Shown here in pieces: positions 24,901-39,000 of a stretch of DNA of 64,000 nucleotides. A program made the translations under genes and the position numbers. Numbering within the stretch: the stretch's first letter is position 1; every line of letters begins with the position of its first letter. The stretch is from NCBI RefSeq assembly GCF_003073045.1, contig NC_037601.1, positions 22,418,150 to 22,482,149 of the forward strand, written 5' to 3'. The notes under the pieces were generated by a model. That model searched no databases, was not told the origin of the DNA, and saw nothing but the letters and a program-made list of their open reading frames with translations. The DNA comes from Pomacea canaliculata (lineage: Eukaryota; Mollusca; Gastropoda; Architaenioglossa; Ampullariidae).

Positions 24901-27817
24901 TGGGCATTATTTTATTTTTGTGAAGGTGTCAAAGCCACGGGCGTCTGGTGAATGGAAAACAATTCGACTTAAGGCCAGGTTGACACTGTGCGACATTTTG
25001 TGAAACATGCGCAGGAACTACTCTGATCGTCTCCTGTCATCCTCTCAGCTCGACATCAAACTGCCATCAGACTGACATCAAACTGACTGTCCTGACACTG
25101 TCATTCAACTGTCGTAAAATTGTCATTTAATTGTTGTTGCAGGCGATCAGACTAAGTGTTGTTCACATCTTCCATCCGGTGTCGCCGAAGTGCACGAGGC
25201 TGGCTTGAAAATCAAGGTAAGAAAGTATACTTTGTGTAGCATAGCCTTCATGAGAAGACTTTCTCGTGAAAAATAAACATAACAAACCGCCAAGATGACG
25301 AGGACACTCATTTTTAGCTTTCTTCCAGAATTAAATCCTAGATGTAGTAGAAGTCGCAATTATTTCGTCCTTTACTGATCCTTGTACGGTCACGTGTCCA
25401 ACCCTCGTGTAGTTGTCGTTGACAGCAGCAACTCTTAACAATGATGATGATTTTTATTTATTTATTGTTGTTGTCTTGTATTTAAGCATATTCCTTCTCT
25501 ATAGGGGAAGGGCTAGATGGGATAAAAGGTTACTGATTAAATCCTGGTCGCTCTCGTCACTACTGTTCTCAGTTTCATAGACTTATTTTCTCTCTTTAAT
25601 ATTCACACAAAGCCATGCGACTGCTTGTAAAGTGCTCAGGATGTTATTAAAAGTTTACGTGTCCACAAATAAATGTCAAGAAAGCCTCGTTACGGTTGTT
25701 GCCCCCCTTCACCCTGTAGTCCTGCTCCTCATCAAGCAATCAGTGGCAATCATGACAGAATCTACTGGAATCATGGGAAAATCGCGTGCAAGGTGCGTGC
25801 ACCCTGTGCAGTCCCGGCCATGGCACGAGAGGTCTGTCCTTGAGAACTCAGGATGTTTGGACAACTCGACCCGCTCTTGTTGACGGCTTCGTCGGCTGCT
25901 TTGTCATCCTCACTCTCGCTCTGTCCACACCTGAATAAAAAAACCCACAAAAACTGAGGAGGAGACCATTTCGCTAACTCACTGACCAGCTGCATGTCGT
26001 CTGCTGTTGGACTCGTGTCCGCCTCCTCTTACCTTTCAGTGAGGGTGAGCAAGGGCGCACCCATCAGATCGAAATAAACAAAGGCCTCCTGCATGGAGCT
26101 GCGGTAGACACGTAAACAAGTTCCGTCACCTGCTCTCCTCCCCTTGCCCCCCTCGCCCCTACCTGCTGTTTACTTGTGTGTTACCTGCCTTCCCTCAGTC
26201 AACAGACGAGTTCCGCCTTTGTACCCGTCAGCTCTCCCCGTGGTGTACGTTTACTTACCTGCTCACCTGTCTGAACACCCTGGCCCTGACATGCACAGAC
26301 ACCTGTTATTGAGAGACTGTCCAGAGTCTGTGGCCATGGGTTGGACAACTGGTATCAGCTGGTATTAAGTGGCACTGGCATCACAATGGTATTCAGTGGC
26401 TTCACAAAACTAACATTATTTCCTCGCACTAACCAACCGGAAGATAACAGCTACAAAACTCATTTACCAAACCATCGGAAGTCTGTGTGTAAATGTTCAT
26501 GAATACCTACAAGAGATAAAGTGCTGACACTGAGTCGCTCTCGTCACAAAGAACTGTTGTTACACCTGTATAACATAGAAGTACATCACGAGTGTTCTTT
26601 TCGTCTTCCTTGCAACAAAAGCTAAAAACAACCCTCTTCTCCCCCTCACAAAAAAAACAAAAAAAACCCCAAACAAACCAAAAAACAAGAAAGATCAAAA
26701 CTTGATGTTACCTGATCCCAAAGAACGGAATCACCTGCAACTGATGCCGAAATTAACCAAATTCTGAAACTGCTTTAGAATTGTATTTCGCCAAACCATT
26801 ACATCTTTGCATTTGTGCGACTATAAATATTCTGCAGGATCTGAACGCATTTTATTTAAAAGCATTTGGCAGAAGTGACAGCAAGAAGAAAGAAAAAAAA
26901 AAAAAAGAAAACAGCATGAGGATGAAGAGGAAAACTCTTGAAGTCATCACGGATATGTAGTCACGTGCGTGATCTCGATATTAGACCATGTCCATCATTA
27001 CTCCTGCTATTTTGAAATACGATGATGATATTTTTAGGCTTAGGCTTTTATGACATACCTCACCCACCTGTCCACCCACACACATTCCCATCCACACACC
27101 TATATCCCCCACCAACACACACAGACACGCACGCACGTCCTTTTTTCTATCTATTTTTTTCACAAACACAAATTCAATCATCGTGAGCAGAAGATGGTCT
27201 CGTGTTTATTGCTTCCACACCGAGTCAGACATCCTTGAACAATGTCAACGGCTTCCCGGCCTTGTCTGCATGGAATAATGTTTGTAAATACTTTATGGAC
27301 GGCTCCTCCATTGACACAGGTACAGGCCCGCTTGTTTACACAACAAAGGCCACTCTCTGTGAGGGGCTCATTAGCAAACCACAAAGAAATGCTTCGCTTC
27401 TCTCCCGCCAGGCTGAGCATCACATGTGGGTGTCCATCTCCTCTGTCATCGTTTGGTTAGTCTCCTTTGCGCTGCACTTCGACCTCTGGAAACAAAAATA
27501 CTGGAAATGTGGACAGGCACGTGACTGGCAGGAAGTGACGTATGACAAATGAGACTCGCAGAGAAAAGCACCCAAGACAGAAGACACAGAACAAGGAAGA
27601 GACAGACAGCACCAAACACGTGGATTGAGGCAACAGAGAAAAACACAAGTTTGAGAGCAAAGGGATGCATGGAAGGACAAAATAAATCAGTCCATCAGAA
27701 GACAGAAGTGTTTGCGCCACAGTGTGCGTGGAGGAGCAGGGAAAGAAAAGGAAACAAACAATAAAATTATTGATGAACGAATCAGAAATGTAGGAACACA
27801 AAGTGGTAGATGTTTAT
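18944..27817. other. Intergenic spacer between the SLC7-like start and the end of the first SLC5 gene
   Basis: I find no supportable exon on either strand in almost 9 kb. The end next to the SLC7-like gene should contain its promoter and any untranslated exon. A minus-strand CCAAT sequence (CCAGCCAATCAGCG, about 19570-19590) is a candidate element only. The spacer also holds CA-rich simple sequence (20049-20110, 23203-23330, 27060-27140), a trinucleotide ATC/GTC tract (20899-20950) and T- or A-runs. Nothing resembles a transposase, tRNA or rRNA. Confidence 0.5.
23203..23330. repeat. CA-rich microsatellite
   Basis: The stretch is dominated by CACA dinucleotides interrupted by GA, AA and GC steps. 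It produces spurious open frames rich in His and Thr that should not be read as a gene. Confidence 0.85.
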
Positions 27818-30800
27818 TTATCCCTTTATCCCTGTATCCCATAAAGACAAGGCGTTTGTCCATGTCAGGTAAGTGTGGACCTTGGTCAGTGCAGGACGAC
27901 TCCAGTCAAAGAAGTCGTAATACGTGCGTCGGTCTAAGTCCCGCTTCTTGTTGCACCCTGTAGACAAACATGCAGATAAACAAACATTGACAATGGTTTA
28001 TAAATATATGAATGCTTAAAAACCAACACCCACACACACACACAAAATAACAAACACACAAGTATGGACGCCGGCATATAAACACACGAATGACCAACGC
28101 AACACATGCACACAGGCATACAAACACACAGACATTAAGATATTTGCCAACCTGTCATCGCTGACAAAACGACAGCGACGATGAGGGAGACGATGACAGA
28201 GAGCGTGCTGTAGTGCCAGTATGACAGCTGATACCACTTGTCCAGCCCATGGCTACAACAAACACACAAACACACACTGTAATTGTGAAACAACCTGAAA
28301 CATTTAGCCCTAAAGACAAGAACACTGAGTGAGAAGCTTACATTCAAGTCAAAGTCAACGGTCGTGACATAGAAAGTCCGTAACACGTGACAACCTCTGT
28401 GACATCTTTTCAAATAAAATAATAAGCACAAGAGAAAACATTTCCAGGTGATGCGGTTTGACAAGACTACAGAAGTCCGGAACCTGAGTGACAGTGGTGT
28501 CGCCGATGTGACATTGTCTGTCGCCACCGAATAGACTGTTGTCAGCTCGCGGAGGCCAGACCACGTGACGTTGGTGACGTTGTCAGCCACGTGACAGGCT
28601 AGTGTGTTGAGGGGAGGCAGTGAGGACACAGTCCGCTGACGAGTAAGTATGGCGCCGATGCCTACCCACAGGGAGGTGGCCAGACTGCACACCAGCCCCA
28701 CCCCGGCACCCTGTAGACAGAAACACAGTATGTCCTCCTTCGGCTTCCTAAATAAAATAGAAATGACGATGATGAGAATGATGAAAACGCAAACATAACG
28801 CTGTTGATGACATGATGACAAGAAAATAGATGACAGTGACGTCAACAATGTCGAGATGAAATGTCGATGAGGATATGATGGGAATGGCAAGGTCTGTAGT
28901 AACCTGACTATAATGACCTGGCCAGGTCAAGTCCACTCGCCACGTACCCAGGAGTTGACGCATGGGCAGAAGAGCCCCACCACGAAGACCCCCAGCAGCG
29001 GCCCGCCCACCATGCCGAAGATGCTGAGGACGATCTGTAGAATGGTGGAGCCCACGACCCCCGCCAGGTAGGCCAGTCCGATGGTCAGCAGTCCGTAGAG
29101 GAGAGCTGCACAAACAAACATTCTGCTGTCGTGCAGTCCTCACAGGTCGTTACAGAGGCCAACGATTGTTACAACAGAAAACAAGGAGACATTGCACACC
29201 CCGATGGTCACACCACAGGGAAGCAACTGGTGCAAGGAGCGGGTCACATTCAGGTCAAGTACAGAGACACTTGACAGATTTGACACCTATAACTGTAGCT
29301 TGTAAATAGCATGTGAATGGTATCAAGTGCTGTGTTTGACATACATGTGTGGACAGAATTTGTGTCTGACTGTTAGAGAAAAGATGTTGATAAACACGAT
29401 ACATAGCGGCTACAGTGCAACGAAGGTGAAGGACGGTAAATGTCATCATGCGCCAAATAGGACAAGTAAATATTCAGCTCTCTTCCACTCCTCCTTTCCA
29501 CCTATTTATACTCTGTACGTGTGTGAGAGAGACAGAGAGAGTGGAAGCTGAAGGTGGAGGAACTAAGAATAGACGTGCTTGTGGCTACCGACTGCCAAGT
29601 CAGGGACGGAAGTCTGGTATCAAATTCAGTGCAAGTGTTTGGCCACTTATCATCTACAATGCTCTCGTGCAAGTTGTTTATAAACAACGGATTTGTGCGC
29701 AATTATGTAAACAAACAAACAAACATTTTGTCAAGTCAAAAGCGTGTGAACAATCTACCAGTCGCACATCACAGCATCGGGTGTAAATGGCCAATAAACA
29801 CTGAAATGTTATCGGGCCTTTTTTTCTACATGTCTATCTTTCGCTGCTGTCACATTTAATTTCTTCCATCAGAATACTTTGAATAATTGTCTTTTTGTTT
29901 ACTATTTAATGACCTCAGGTAACCGCTGCATGCTTCCCAAGCCATCGACATGGTAAGCTCTGGAAGTTAAACTGAGATGCCAGATGGTTTGTCTCTTGCC
30001 CCAGGAATACAATTAGTTCAAGAAATTCAAATGGCAGTCAATTTAGGTGCAACACTGCGTGTGTGGGGCGTGCAAAAAAACATGTAAACAATATAACAGA
30101 TTTACCAGAAACAACAGTAATAATCGACATCAGTCTTTCAGATGGTCTCCCTTGCTGTCGTTTCTCCAGCACTGGCTTCACGAAGTCCTCTAAGGTCACC
30201 GCGGCAAGGGAGTTCACCCCTGACGATACCGTGCTGGCAACAAAAACAACAACAAAATTGTTTAAAAAATAAATAAAAATGAACTTGCTTGGTCTTAATC
30301 ACATTCTTTAAGATAATGTGAAGTATATTGTAATGCACTGGGAAGTATAATGTAAAGTATAATTAAATGTTTCTAAAACCATTGGTCTCTCACGAGTTTG
30401 GTTTACTATCTGAATTTAGCAGATTGGTTTATCACACTTAGGAAACAATAAACTGGTTTTTAATCTGCTTTCATTTATTACGCATTCTTATCTTTTAAAT
30501 TATATTTGTAAACAAGAAAGTGTTGCCTGTCTGTAGCAAGAAAGTGCTCTCTGTAACCCTGAGGTGTTGATAAAACCAGAGTTGAGAGTATGGAAAGCAC
30601 CTTCAGACCACACATACATAAAAATCCTCATGTAAGCATGCACGACCACAAATATTTGATGAAGAATATACATTAGACCCTTCTATAAAGCAAAATACAA
30701 AGATGGTGTTGACAGACTGTACCTCAAGGCAGCGCTGTACACACAAGCGACAAACAATCCCGGCAGCCCCGGGAAAAAACTCAATGTCTGCATGACAAAC

Positions 30801-33800
30801 AGTGGCACCATCTGAAGACCAGATAAGTGCACATGTAAACATCATTCATCTCTTAGTTGCTTTACTTCTGTACATTAGTGGAATTTATTGAGCTCACTGT
30901 AGATTCACTGTAAAATATTTGTATGTCAGTCATTTGTTTACAAGCTTCTGGCAACCGTCAACTGTCGCTAAGCTCTGCCCCACATCACAACTATCGTTGA
31001 TTATTTTCGGTTTGTTTTTATTACATAATGTAAAACTCAAGAACCTGTAAACATGCAGGTGGTAATGGATGTGCTGGTAATACTTCTTCAAACATTAATA
31101 GACTTACCTGATCTGCTTTCGAAATTTTCCCTTGAAGAAGGGGGTCACACCCTTCGTAGTAAGCAAACATGACCAGGCCGGTCAGCATCGACAGTGCCAG
31201 GAAAAACTCCGAGACTGGCAGATGTAGGAGGATGGTTCTGGAAACGAAAGAAATTGATAGAATATTTCTATTGAAGTGTGTGAAGGGAAACAAACACCTG
31301 AGTGAGGAATGACAGGTGTGAAGTGGGTAGGATACCATGGGTGTTGACTGAAGTCTTGACTAAACATGTTTATTAAACATGTTTTGACTTAACATATTCC
31401 ATTTTTTCTAAATATATACACTTGTCTTGACTGAGACATACATGTATTTACTCTGCCATGCAAGTATGTTTAGTAAGTTAGTGACTCACAGCCTCGCTTT
31501 GGCCAGCGACTGGACACTGAGGTAGCGCTGCAGCATCGCCTGGTTGGCGGCGTAGAGCGACAACGACATCAGACAGCCTCCCACCACCAGCGTCCACAAG
31601 GTGTGGCGCACGAAGGGGTCTGGGTCCAAGCTGGCAAGTGATTACAGACTGACAACATCTACAATGTCTTCAGGAAACCAAGACCTCATGCAATCAGTAA
31701 ACAAAACTTGTCAGCGTTTTAAAAACTTTGGGCGACTTGCAATTAGGAAATTAATAAGCGCTTTAAAATATGAGCACAAATTAATTCTCGAGCTCACACA
31801 AAGTCTACTCTTACCAACTCAGACAAATAAAAACTTTGTGAGACCAGCGAGAGTGTGGTTTACGAGGGTTAGACAGAAATGCGGTAGAGCTTACTCTTGG
31901 GTAGACACAAAAAGTGATGATCTTAAAATTTTAGTCAGAGAAAGTGCAGTGCTCACTTTTGGGTGGACACATAAATAAAGCATATTCTTGGGTAGGCACT
32001 AAAAGACAGAATAGAGATTATTCTTGGGCAGACGCACAATCGCAGGTAGAACTTACTCCTGTGTGGACATAGAAACACAGAGTAACTTATTCCGGAGTAG
32101 ACAGACAACTGTGTCGAGAGTAGTGAGACTTTCTACCCGGGGTAGATAGGGAAACAGTGGACAGCTCACTCAAGCTCCCAGGTGAAGCGGGCACCTCGCC
32201 GTGCGGCCTGCATGACGGCCGGCCAGCCACCCACACTGACTGTACCCTGGGTAATGAGGGTCAACATGCTGGCCACGATGACCACAGCCTGCAGAGCGTC
32301 TGTCCACACCACGGCTTTGATCCCTCCCTGTCAACCAGCACCAACTCACAGTGAACAGTCAAGTATACACATGGATGCAATACTAAAATATTCTTGAAAT
32401 ATATTTCTTAACAATTCACAGAACTGCAAAACTTGATGGAACATGGCCCACACACCCCATTCGAAGGAGAAACCAATTTTTATTTTATTCAAAAGAAATT
32501 TATCTTTTCATTCGACAAGAGATGAGATACTCGTTAGATTGCAGAATCGACTGAAGTTTTCATTTAATTTATTCTAAAATAAAATCCACTTCATGTCTAG
32601 AGACTTGTTGACAAAGTTTTATTAGTTTTCAGTATGGCTGGTGCTAAGATAAACAAGACTCACGAATGCCGTGTAGAATGTACATAGAAGGCCTGTGGCC
32701 AAGATGGATATTTCCATTGACAGCTGTGTGACTGGAATCAGAAAATTATATCAGACTTTCATAGTAAGACTTGAAAAATAGCTTTCAAAGTTCCTTTTTG
32801 CTGAAAGACCGATGTACATAAAATATATGTAAAATATATTATTCTTGTTACTCTTAAAATTAATAAATTCAGTTAAAGTATCCCACATTGTGCTAATTAA
32901 TGTATTCAGTCTAATTAAACCATTAAATTATATTTCTAAATAAACATATTCAAGATAAATATATTCTAATTAAATGTAATCGTAAGCCACCTTTCTTTAT
33001 GTTCTGTACTTCAAAAAGTTAGAATAAAACAAAAAGAACATGATGCTAAAATCAGACCTTGAGACCGACTTGTTCTGAGTTTTCTGTAGCTACCTACTAT
33101 ACACTATACAGGTCACAGACCACGCTCTTTGTGTCGAAATATAATTGCAGTGACTGTCGTGTTAAGAGCTTAACCTCCAGTGCCCTCTGACCTTAGTTGT
33201 GGGCAGCACGCGTGTGTGTGTATGTGTGTGTGTATGTGTGTGTGTGTATGTGTGTGTGTTTGTGTGTGTGTGTGCGTAGATGGGTGTGTTTATGAACTTT
33301 TACCTTGACTGAGAGCCAGGGCGGGGGCATACATGACAACAGCCATGTAAAGAATCTGCAAATCAGATGGCAGTACAGTGGCTTAGCCAATCAGAAAAAA
33401 CTTAGTTTATTACTTATGTTATGGATTGTTTAAATGATTTTTATGATAACGGGCATTTACATATTCCTCTTCTGAATATCATCGTCTATTCAGATATCTG
33501 ATAAATTTCATACTATTTACATTATAATTCATGAATATATTCATTAAACATTGAGTCACACTCACTACTGCATTTATAGAGGGGTGAACAGGGACAAATC
33601 TTCCAAAGACTAAAGTTTCATTCCTTGCTTATCATGGCCCCGAAAATGTAGAGTTTAGGACTGGAACCAATTCCTTTTACTACGGATTCTTCCAGAATAA
33701 AGGAATGTTTGGTAAAAAAAAAAAAAAAAAAAACCGCGGACAAGGTACTCACCATCTCGACAGTGAAGGTGACGGATCCCATCAGGCGGACAGTTCGGTT

Positions 33801-34856
33801 AAAGCGCACCTCCAGGTACTGAAGGATGGTTCGGGAAAACAAGATACAAAAAAAACAGAGGACAAGCCATTTTTACAAGCTGTCATCGAAGCTGTCTTGT
33901 TTTCATTCACGTGTCGCATCTCATCGACACCAAAGCACGCAGTTTGACTGTTTAACCCCTGACCTCTGAGTGTGTTATCACGTGTCATGTACTTTGTACG
34001 TAGTGTAGTATACAGACTATACACCTGTTGTTGTACATAAGGCTACCTATGTTTTTGTATAGCATAAACATAGTCTAGTCATACACTGGTCTCATAAAAT
34101 GCCGGCTGTCTTCTAATTTAATAAGACAGTATCTCTCTGATTACTGTAGTTAATGAAATCGCCTTCAAGACTTTGTAATCGCTTCTTTAGTGAATCAGCT
34201 TCATCTGTGATATAACATATGTGTGTAATTCTGTTCTACTCCAAGTTTGGTATCTGGCGTGTACAGCTCACTCGAATCAAACGGCTTTATCTTATATAAA
34301 TAAATATTTCGAAATTGCCTCCTTTTGCTACCCTCTGATACTCCTCCCAACCTTGTGGTTAGAGCGCTCGAGGGTGGAGAAGAACCGCTCGAGACATTGG
34401 AAGGAAAGGACTAATTCCACCTTCCACATGCCTAGAAATCATTTCTACTGACTGTTCCTGCAGCTCATAAACTATGTGAGTTTTTTATGGAACAATTGAG
34501 TTGTTTACCTGGTAGGCACTGGTGAGCTCCAGACTGTAGAAGACAGGCATGAAGAAGAGACAGGTGAGAAGCTGCGCCGGGACGTAGCTGATGCCCACCA
34601 GCCAGTACTCCGCGCTGTTGAAGTAAGCTTCTGTCGGAACTCCCAGAATGGTAACAGCGGAAATAAAGCTCACAGCCAGCGACAGCGTCACCGGAAGTAC
34701 ATGCAGTTTCTTGTTTCCGGTCAGCAGCTGCCGCGCGGTGGCGCGCCTGTGCCGGACTGCGGCGTAAAGTCCGATGACACCGGAAGTGACGAGGACCGCA
34801 CTGAAGACCAGGTAGTCCGCCCAATGGAAATGAAGCAAAGCCTTGCCAGCTGCCAT
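27818..34856 (-). CDS. SLC5-family Na+-coupled solute transporter, SMCT/SMVT branch, copy 1 (13 exons)
   Basis: Coding exons in transcript order: 34509-34856, 33753-33818, 33304-33355, 32664-32731, 32170-32327, 31490-31630, 31108-31237, 30723-30811, 30106-30233, 28948-29105, 28484-28710, 28152-28252, 27818-27957. Phases join into 601 residues, the usual size for SLC5A6/A8/A12 proteins. Exon 1 carries FHWADYLVF, then [20 protein letters not shown], as in monocarboxylate and multivitamin symporters. Exon 5 has the family-typical [13 protein letters not shown]; exon 6 ends its segment with [13 protein letters not shown]; exon 9 has [18 protein letters not shown]. Exon 11 encodes an extracellular loop with several N-x-T glycosylation sites. 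Family role: Na+-driven uptake of small monocarboxylates (lactate, short-chain fatty acids) or biotin/pantothenate at the plasma membrane; substrate is not readable here. The last exon appears to read through the position where copy 2 splices (AAG|GT) and stops soon after. A tandem paralogue lies immediately upstream. Confidence 0.9.
31850..32150. repeat. Degenerate tandem repeat in SLC5 copy-1 intron 5
   Basis: Irregularly spaced repeats of a CTTACTCTTGGGTAGACACA-like unit recur (variants CTCACTTTTGGGTGGACACA, ATTCTTGGGCAGACGCACA, CTTACTCCTGTGTGGACAT, CTTATTCCGGAGTAGACA). The spacing is roughly 45-70 bases and all copies are diverged. The tract ends close to the donor side of exon 5 (32170). 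Confidence 0.6.
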
Positions 34857-36087
34857 GACACCAGGTAACTAAACCGGATGTAGTTGTGGCAAGTTCCCAA
34901 ACCTGCGGTGTCGGAAGTATTTACTATCAAGTCTGATGTCGTTCCCTGAAATATTCTTGTGATCGTCGATAAGACCTTAAGGCCTGCAGACAGCTGTGGG
35001 ACAGCAGACGTGTGACCTGCACTGACGTGTCCCTCACCTAGTGTGTCAGGGTGTCCTTTGTTCCACACACGCCCGTGTAAACCTGTCACCTGTACTCGGT
35101 GTTGACACGGACGTAGACGTAGACGTAGCTGGCGCTGTGTAGTCCCCGCCTGCAGTGTGCACGACGAGCGACAAATGATGACAACGGTTGTCCGGGTCAA
35201 GTGGAGAAGAAAAATATAACCCAACAAACTACTTTTAGCTTGGCGGTCTTCCCACGAAAGCAGACAGCTGCACGAGTTGGAGAAGATGTCAAAGCAAGTC
35301 AACAGGTACAGAGCTCGGGGTCAGGCTGCATGACCGCCCGGTGGCTTCTCGTGCATAAAGATGACGGTTATTGGCAGGACTGGCACATTGTTGTGAGGTA
35401 GGGAGACAGGAATCCTCATGTGTGAGGCCCGTGACAGACAAGTGGCCGTGACGACAAACAAACACGATTCTCAACGGACATGTTGACAATGGCCGCGGTC
35501 CTTGTGACTGACGTGTAGAGACAGGACACTAGGGCCACCTGGTGCGAGCAGCTCTCAGCCATGACTAAAGTGATTACAAAAACAAACAGGCCTGGAGCAG
35601 TGCAGCAGGACCATTCCTACTCTGTTCCCACGCATAAATATTTTCCCAGGGTGCAGGCGCCGGGGACATGGAAACGTAGAAAACGAAAAGTGCAAACCGC
35701 TGCTGGCGGCCAGGGGGGAGGAAGGGGGGGGTGTTGGAGGAGTACGAATAGGAATTTGGTGGAGCTGTTGTTGGTATTTCGTGTGACCAGATGTCTGTAG
35801 GTTCTGAGGCACAACACTGGTCGTGGCGCCCCCTGTGGTTGCTGCTGCAGAGGATGTTTATCTGTGAGCTCTACATGTTATAACATCTTACTCACCACTC
35901 TCTCTCTCTTTGGGTTTCTCGTCTCAGATACAATTATTGACTGACAACACACACACAAACTTTAACAACTTTTGATGCAAGCAGTCAAATGGTTTATATA
36001 CTGTACTAGATAAATACATAAATACAAAGACAATGTTGACGCATACAGGTGTGTTCTGACATTTTATTGTATATTTGTAAACAAACA
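34857..36087. other. Short intergenic spacer between the two SLC5 genes
   Basis: This 1.2-kb stretch must contain the copy-1 5' flank and the copy-2 3'UTR. No exon is visible. A short ACGTAG iteration occurs near 35110-35130. I could not align it convincingly with the 5' flank of copy 2 (above 42265), so the two promoters seem to have diverged or were not fully duplicated. Confidence 0.5.
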
Positions 36088-39000
36088 TCATATGGCATGA
36101 TAGCTTTTGATGGACACGGTATTGTTCAAACTGCTAGTGTGAGATGTGGAGTCTGTGACATAGCCAGTGTTACTCCTCCCATCCTTCAGGTCGTACTCCG
36201 AGCTCTGAAACACAAATAACGAGTGTCTGTACCTGTCAGCTGTTTGAATGATGACTGATACCCAGGTACCCTGACAATATGCAAACCATGGTAAGGAAGA
36301 GGAAGCGTGTAAACACAAACTAATGTAAATAAATATCAACTTTCAGTTGGAATGTTTGTGGATGTTTGATTGAGTTGTTATACCTTCTCTTTGTTGGGCC
36401 GACAGCACGCAAATATATCGTAGTAAGTTCGTCGGTCGATGTCTCTGTTCTTGTTGAAACCTGTAAACACACACACATACACATTAAGTACCATTGACTT
36501 GAACGCTTATGTCTGGTTGACAAACGGGTGGACGAGCAGGCAGACAGGCAGACAGATACAATCAGACGAACAAACAGACTGACAGGCATCGAGTGTTTAT
36601 AGAGTGTTTATAATGGCATTTTTGAATTGATACAAATCGCGATGGCGAGCGGACTAACACACACACCAGAGAGAGAGAAGGCAGTTTACCTGTTACTCCT
36701 GAGACGACGATGCTGACGATGAAAGTGACGATGATGGAGAGGGTACTGTAGTGCCAGTAGGACAGTCGGTACCAAGTAGCCAGACCAGAGCTAAGTGGAC
36801 ATGATAAACATGTGTTGAATATATTGATAACAACGCCAGACAACAGGAATATCATTGAAACAGCGATCTCAGACTGAACCCTACTCACTATCTACACTAG
36901 GTGTAACCTTCTTACTTACTGTCCTCATTATCGCAAAGTATGATCTACCTGCTGACTGTGTTTGTTCTCTCACATTGTAACTTGCTTACTTACTACCCTC
37001 ATTATCTCACATTATAACCTTTTTACTTACTGTCCTCATTATCGCAAAGTATAATCTACCTGCTTACTGTCTTTGTTATCTCACATTATAATTTACTTAC
37101 TCTCTTCAGTATCTCAAACTGTAACCTACCTACTTACTGTCCTCATTATCTCAAACTACAATCGACCTACTTACTGTGTTTACTATCTCACATTGTCACC
37201 TACTTACTGTCCTCATTATCTCACAATATAACCTACTTACTGTCCTCATTATCTCAAACCACAGTCGACCTACTTACTGTGTTTACTATCTCACATTGTA
37301 ACCTACTTACTGTCCTCATTATCTTACACTGTATCTATTTACTTTCTGTCCACTTCAAAGCACAAGAGCACCGGAGTACACGCATACCAACCCCAAACAT
37401 AGAATTACACAAACATTACAAAGTATTTTCAAGTAATCTTCAAAAAATCACTTCTACAGCACTTCAAGCCTCCTTCATTAATTGCACACAACGTGTTCTC
37501 TCCCTGATTCACTCAATTACTGGTGTGACGTGTGTCAGTACAGATGATATTTCCCCTTATTCCATCTTCTCGTCCTTTCTCGAGATACGAATGACGCAGG
37601 ATGACAATGTCGTGCGAGGTTTAGTGTCCGTGTAGATATTCACCCCAAAGAAGATGACACGGAAGTGGCTGTGGTGACGTTTTCAGTAGACAGTGTGTGG
37701 ACGGTGGTCAGCAGAGTTACATTAGACCACGTGACGTTCGACTCGATGACGTCACATCCGAGCGTATGAAGGGGAGGTAATGTAGAGACGGTCTTCTGCG
37801 GGTTGACGATGGGGCCGATGCCAACCCAGAGGGAGATAACAAGGCTGCAGACCAGTCCAACTCCTGCCCCCTGCAGAACGCATTCATCGGACTATTAATT
37901 GCAGGCTCATAATTTCTGAGAATCTTTGCCGTTCATAGTTTTTTTACAACTGAAAATCTTAACACGGCGTTCCTCTAATATTTCGACTGATCCTATTGCC
38001 CATACAGGGTAAAATAATGACCGTAAACAATCTCATTGCACATTCCGCCTTAAGATGATACTCTTTCATTCGTCACTGACCCAGGAGTTGACACATGGGC
38101 AGAAAAGGCCGACCATTAGGAGCGCGAGCAGAGGTCCGCCCACCATGCCAAAGATGCTCATGGCGACTTGCAGAATTGTAGAACCCACCACCCCAGCCAG
38201 GTAGGCCAGTCCGATGGTCACCAATCCGTACAGAAGAGCTAATCACAGGAAACAACAAAACAGGCCAGATTGAAAATCAGACACAGTTAGGGACTTAGGG
38301 AGGGATGTATGTCCAAAACAGACTGTAAATATTAATTAACTACAGACACTGCAATAGTAATATTCGTATCTGTAACATGTCGATGATTTTAACAACAATG
38401 TGAACTCAAACAGTAAACAAATAAATTATCATCACAATTTATTAGACATAAATTTTACAACGGGTTTACTGGTTATTTCACGGTCTGCAGGTTTTACCCG
38501 AAGAGACGGTTATGATTGACAGAAGTCGTTGAGGTGGCCTCCCTTGAAATTTTTTCTCCAGAACTGGTTTCAAAAAATCTTCAAGCGTGACAGCAGCCAG
38601 AGAGTTCACTCCGGATGATACAGTGCTGCACACAGGTAGACATTTTAGAGAACGCTTCTGTTGTAAACAGAAACTGGGGTGTGACCTTATAAATAACCCA
38701 AATTTAATGAAAAGTTGATATAATAATTAATACTGAAAAGGGATTAACTCAGCAAACCCAGAAAACCTCTGGAATAAATAAATTTTGAGGGACTTGGTCA
38801 TTTACGGGAAGAAGTTTTTGTTGACACGTTTGTCTATCATCTGTCTACCTTGACCTTGTAAGGAAAGCCTTTAGACACCTTACAAGTTGACCTGTTGACC
38901 TGCAGGTACAAACATTTACCTGAGGGCGGCGCTGTAGACACACGCTACGAACAACCCAGGTAACCCGGGTGCAACGCTCAAAGTCTCCATGACGAACAAG

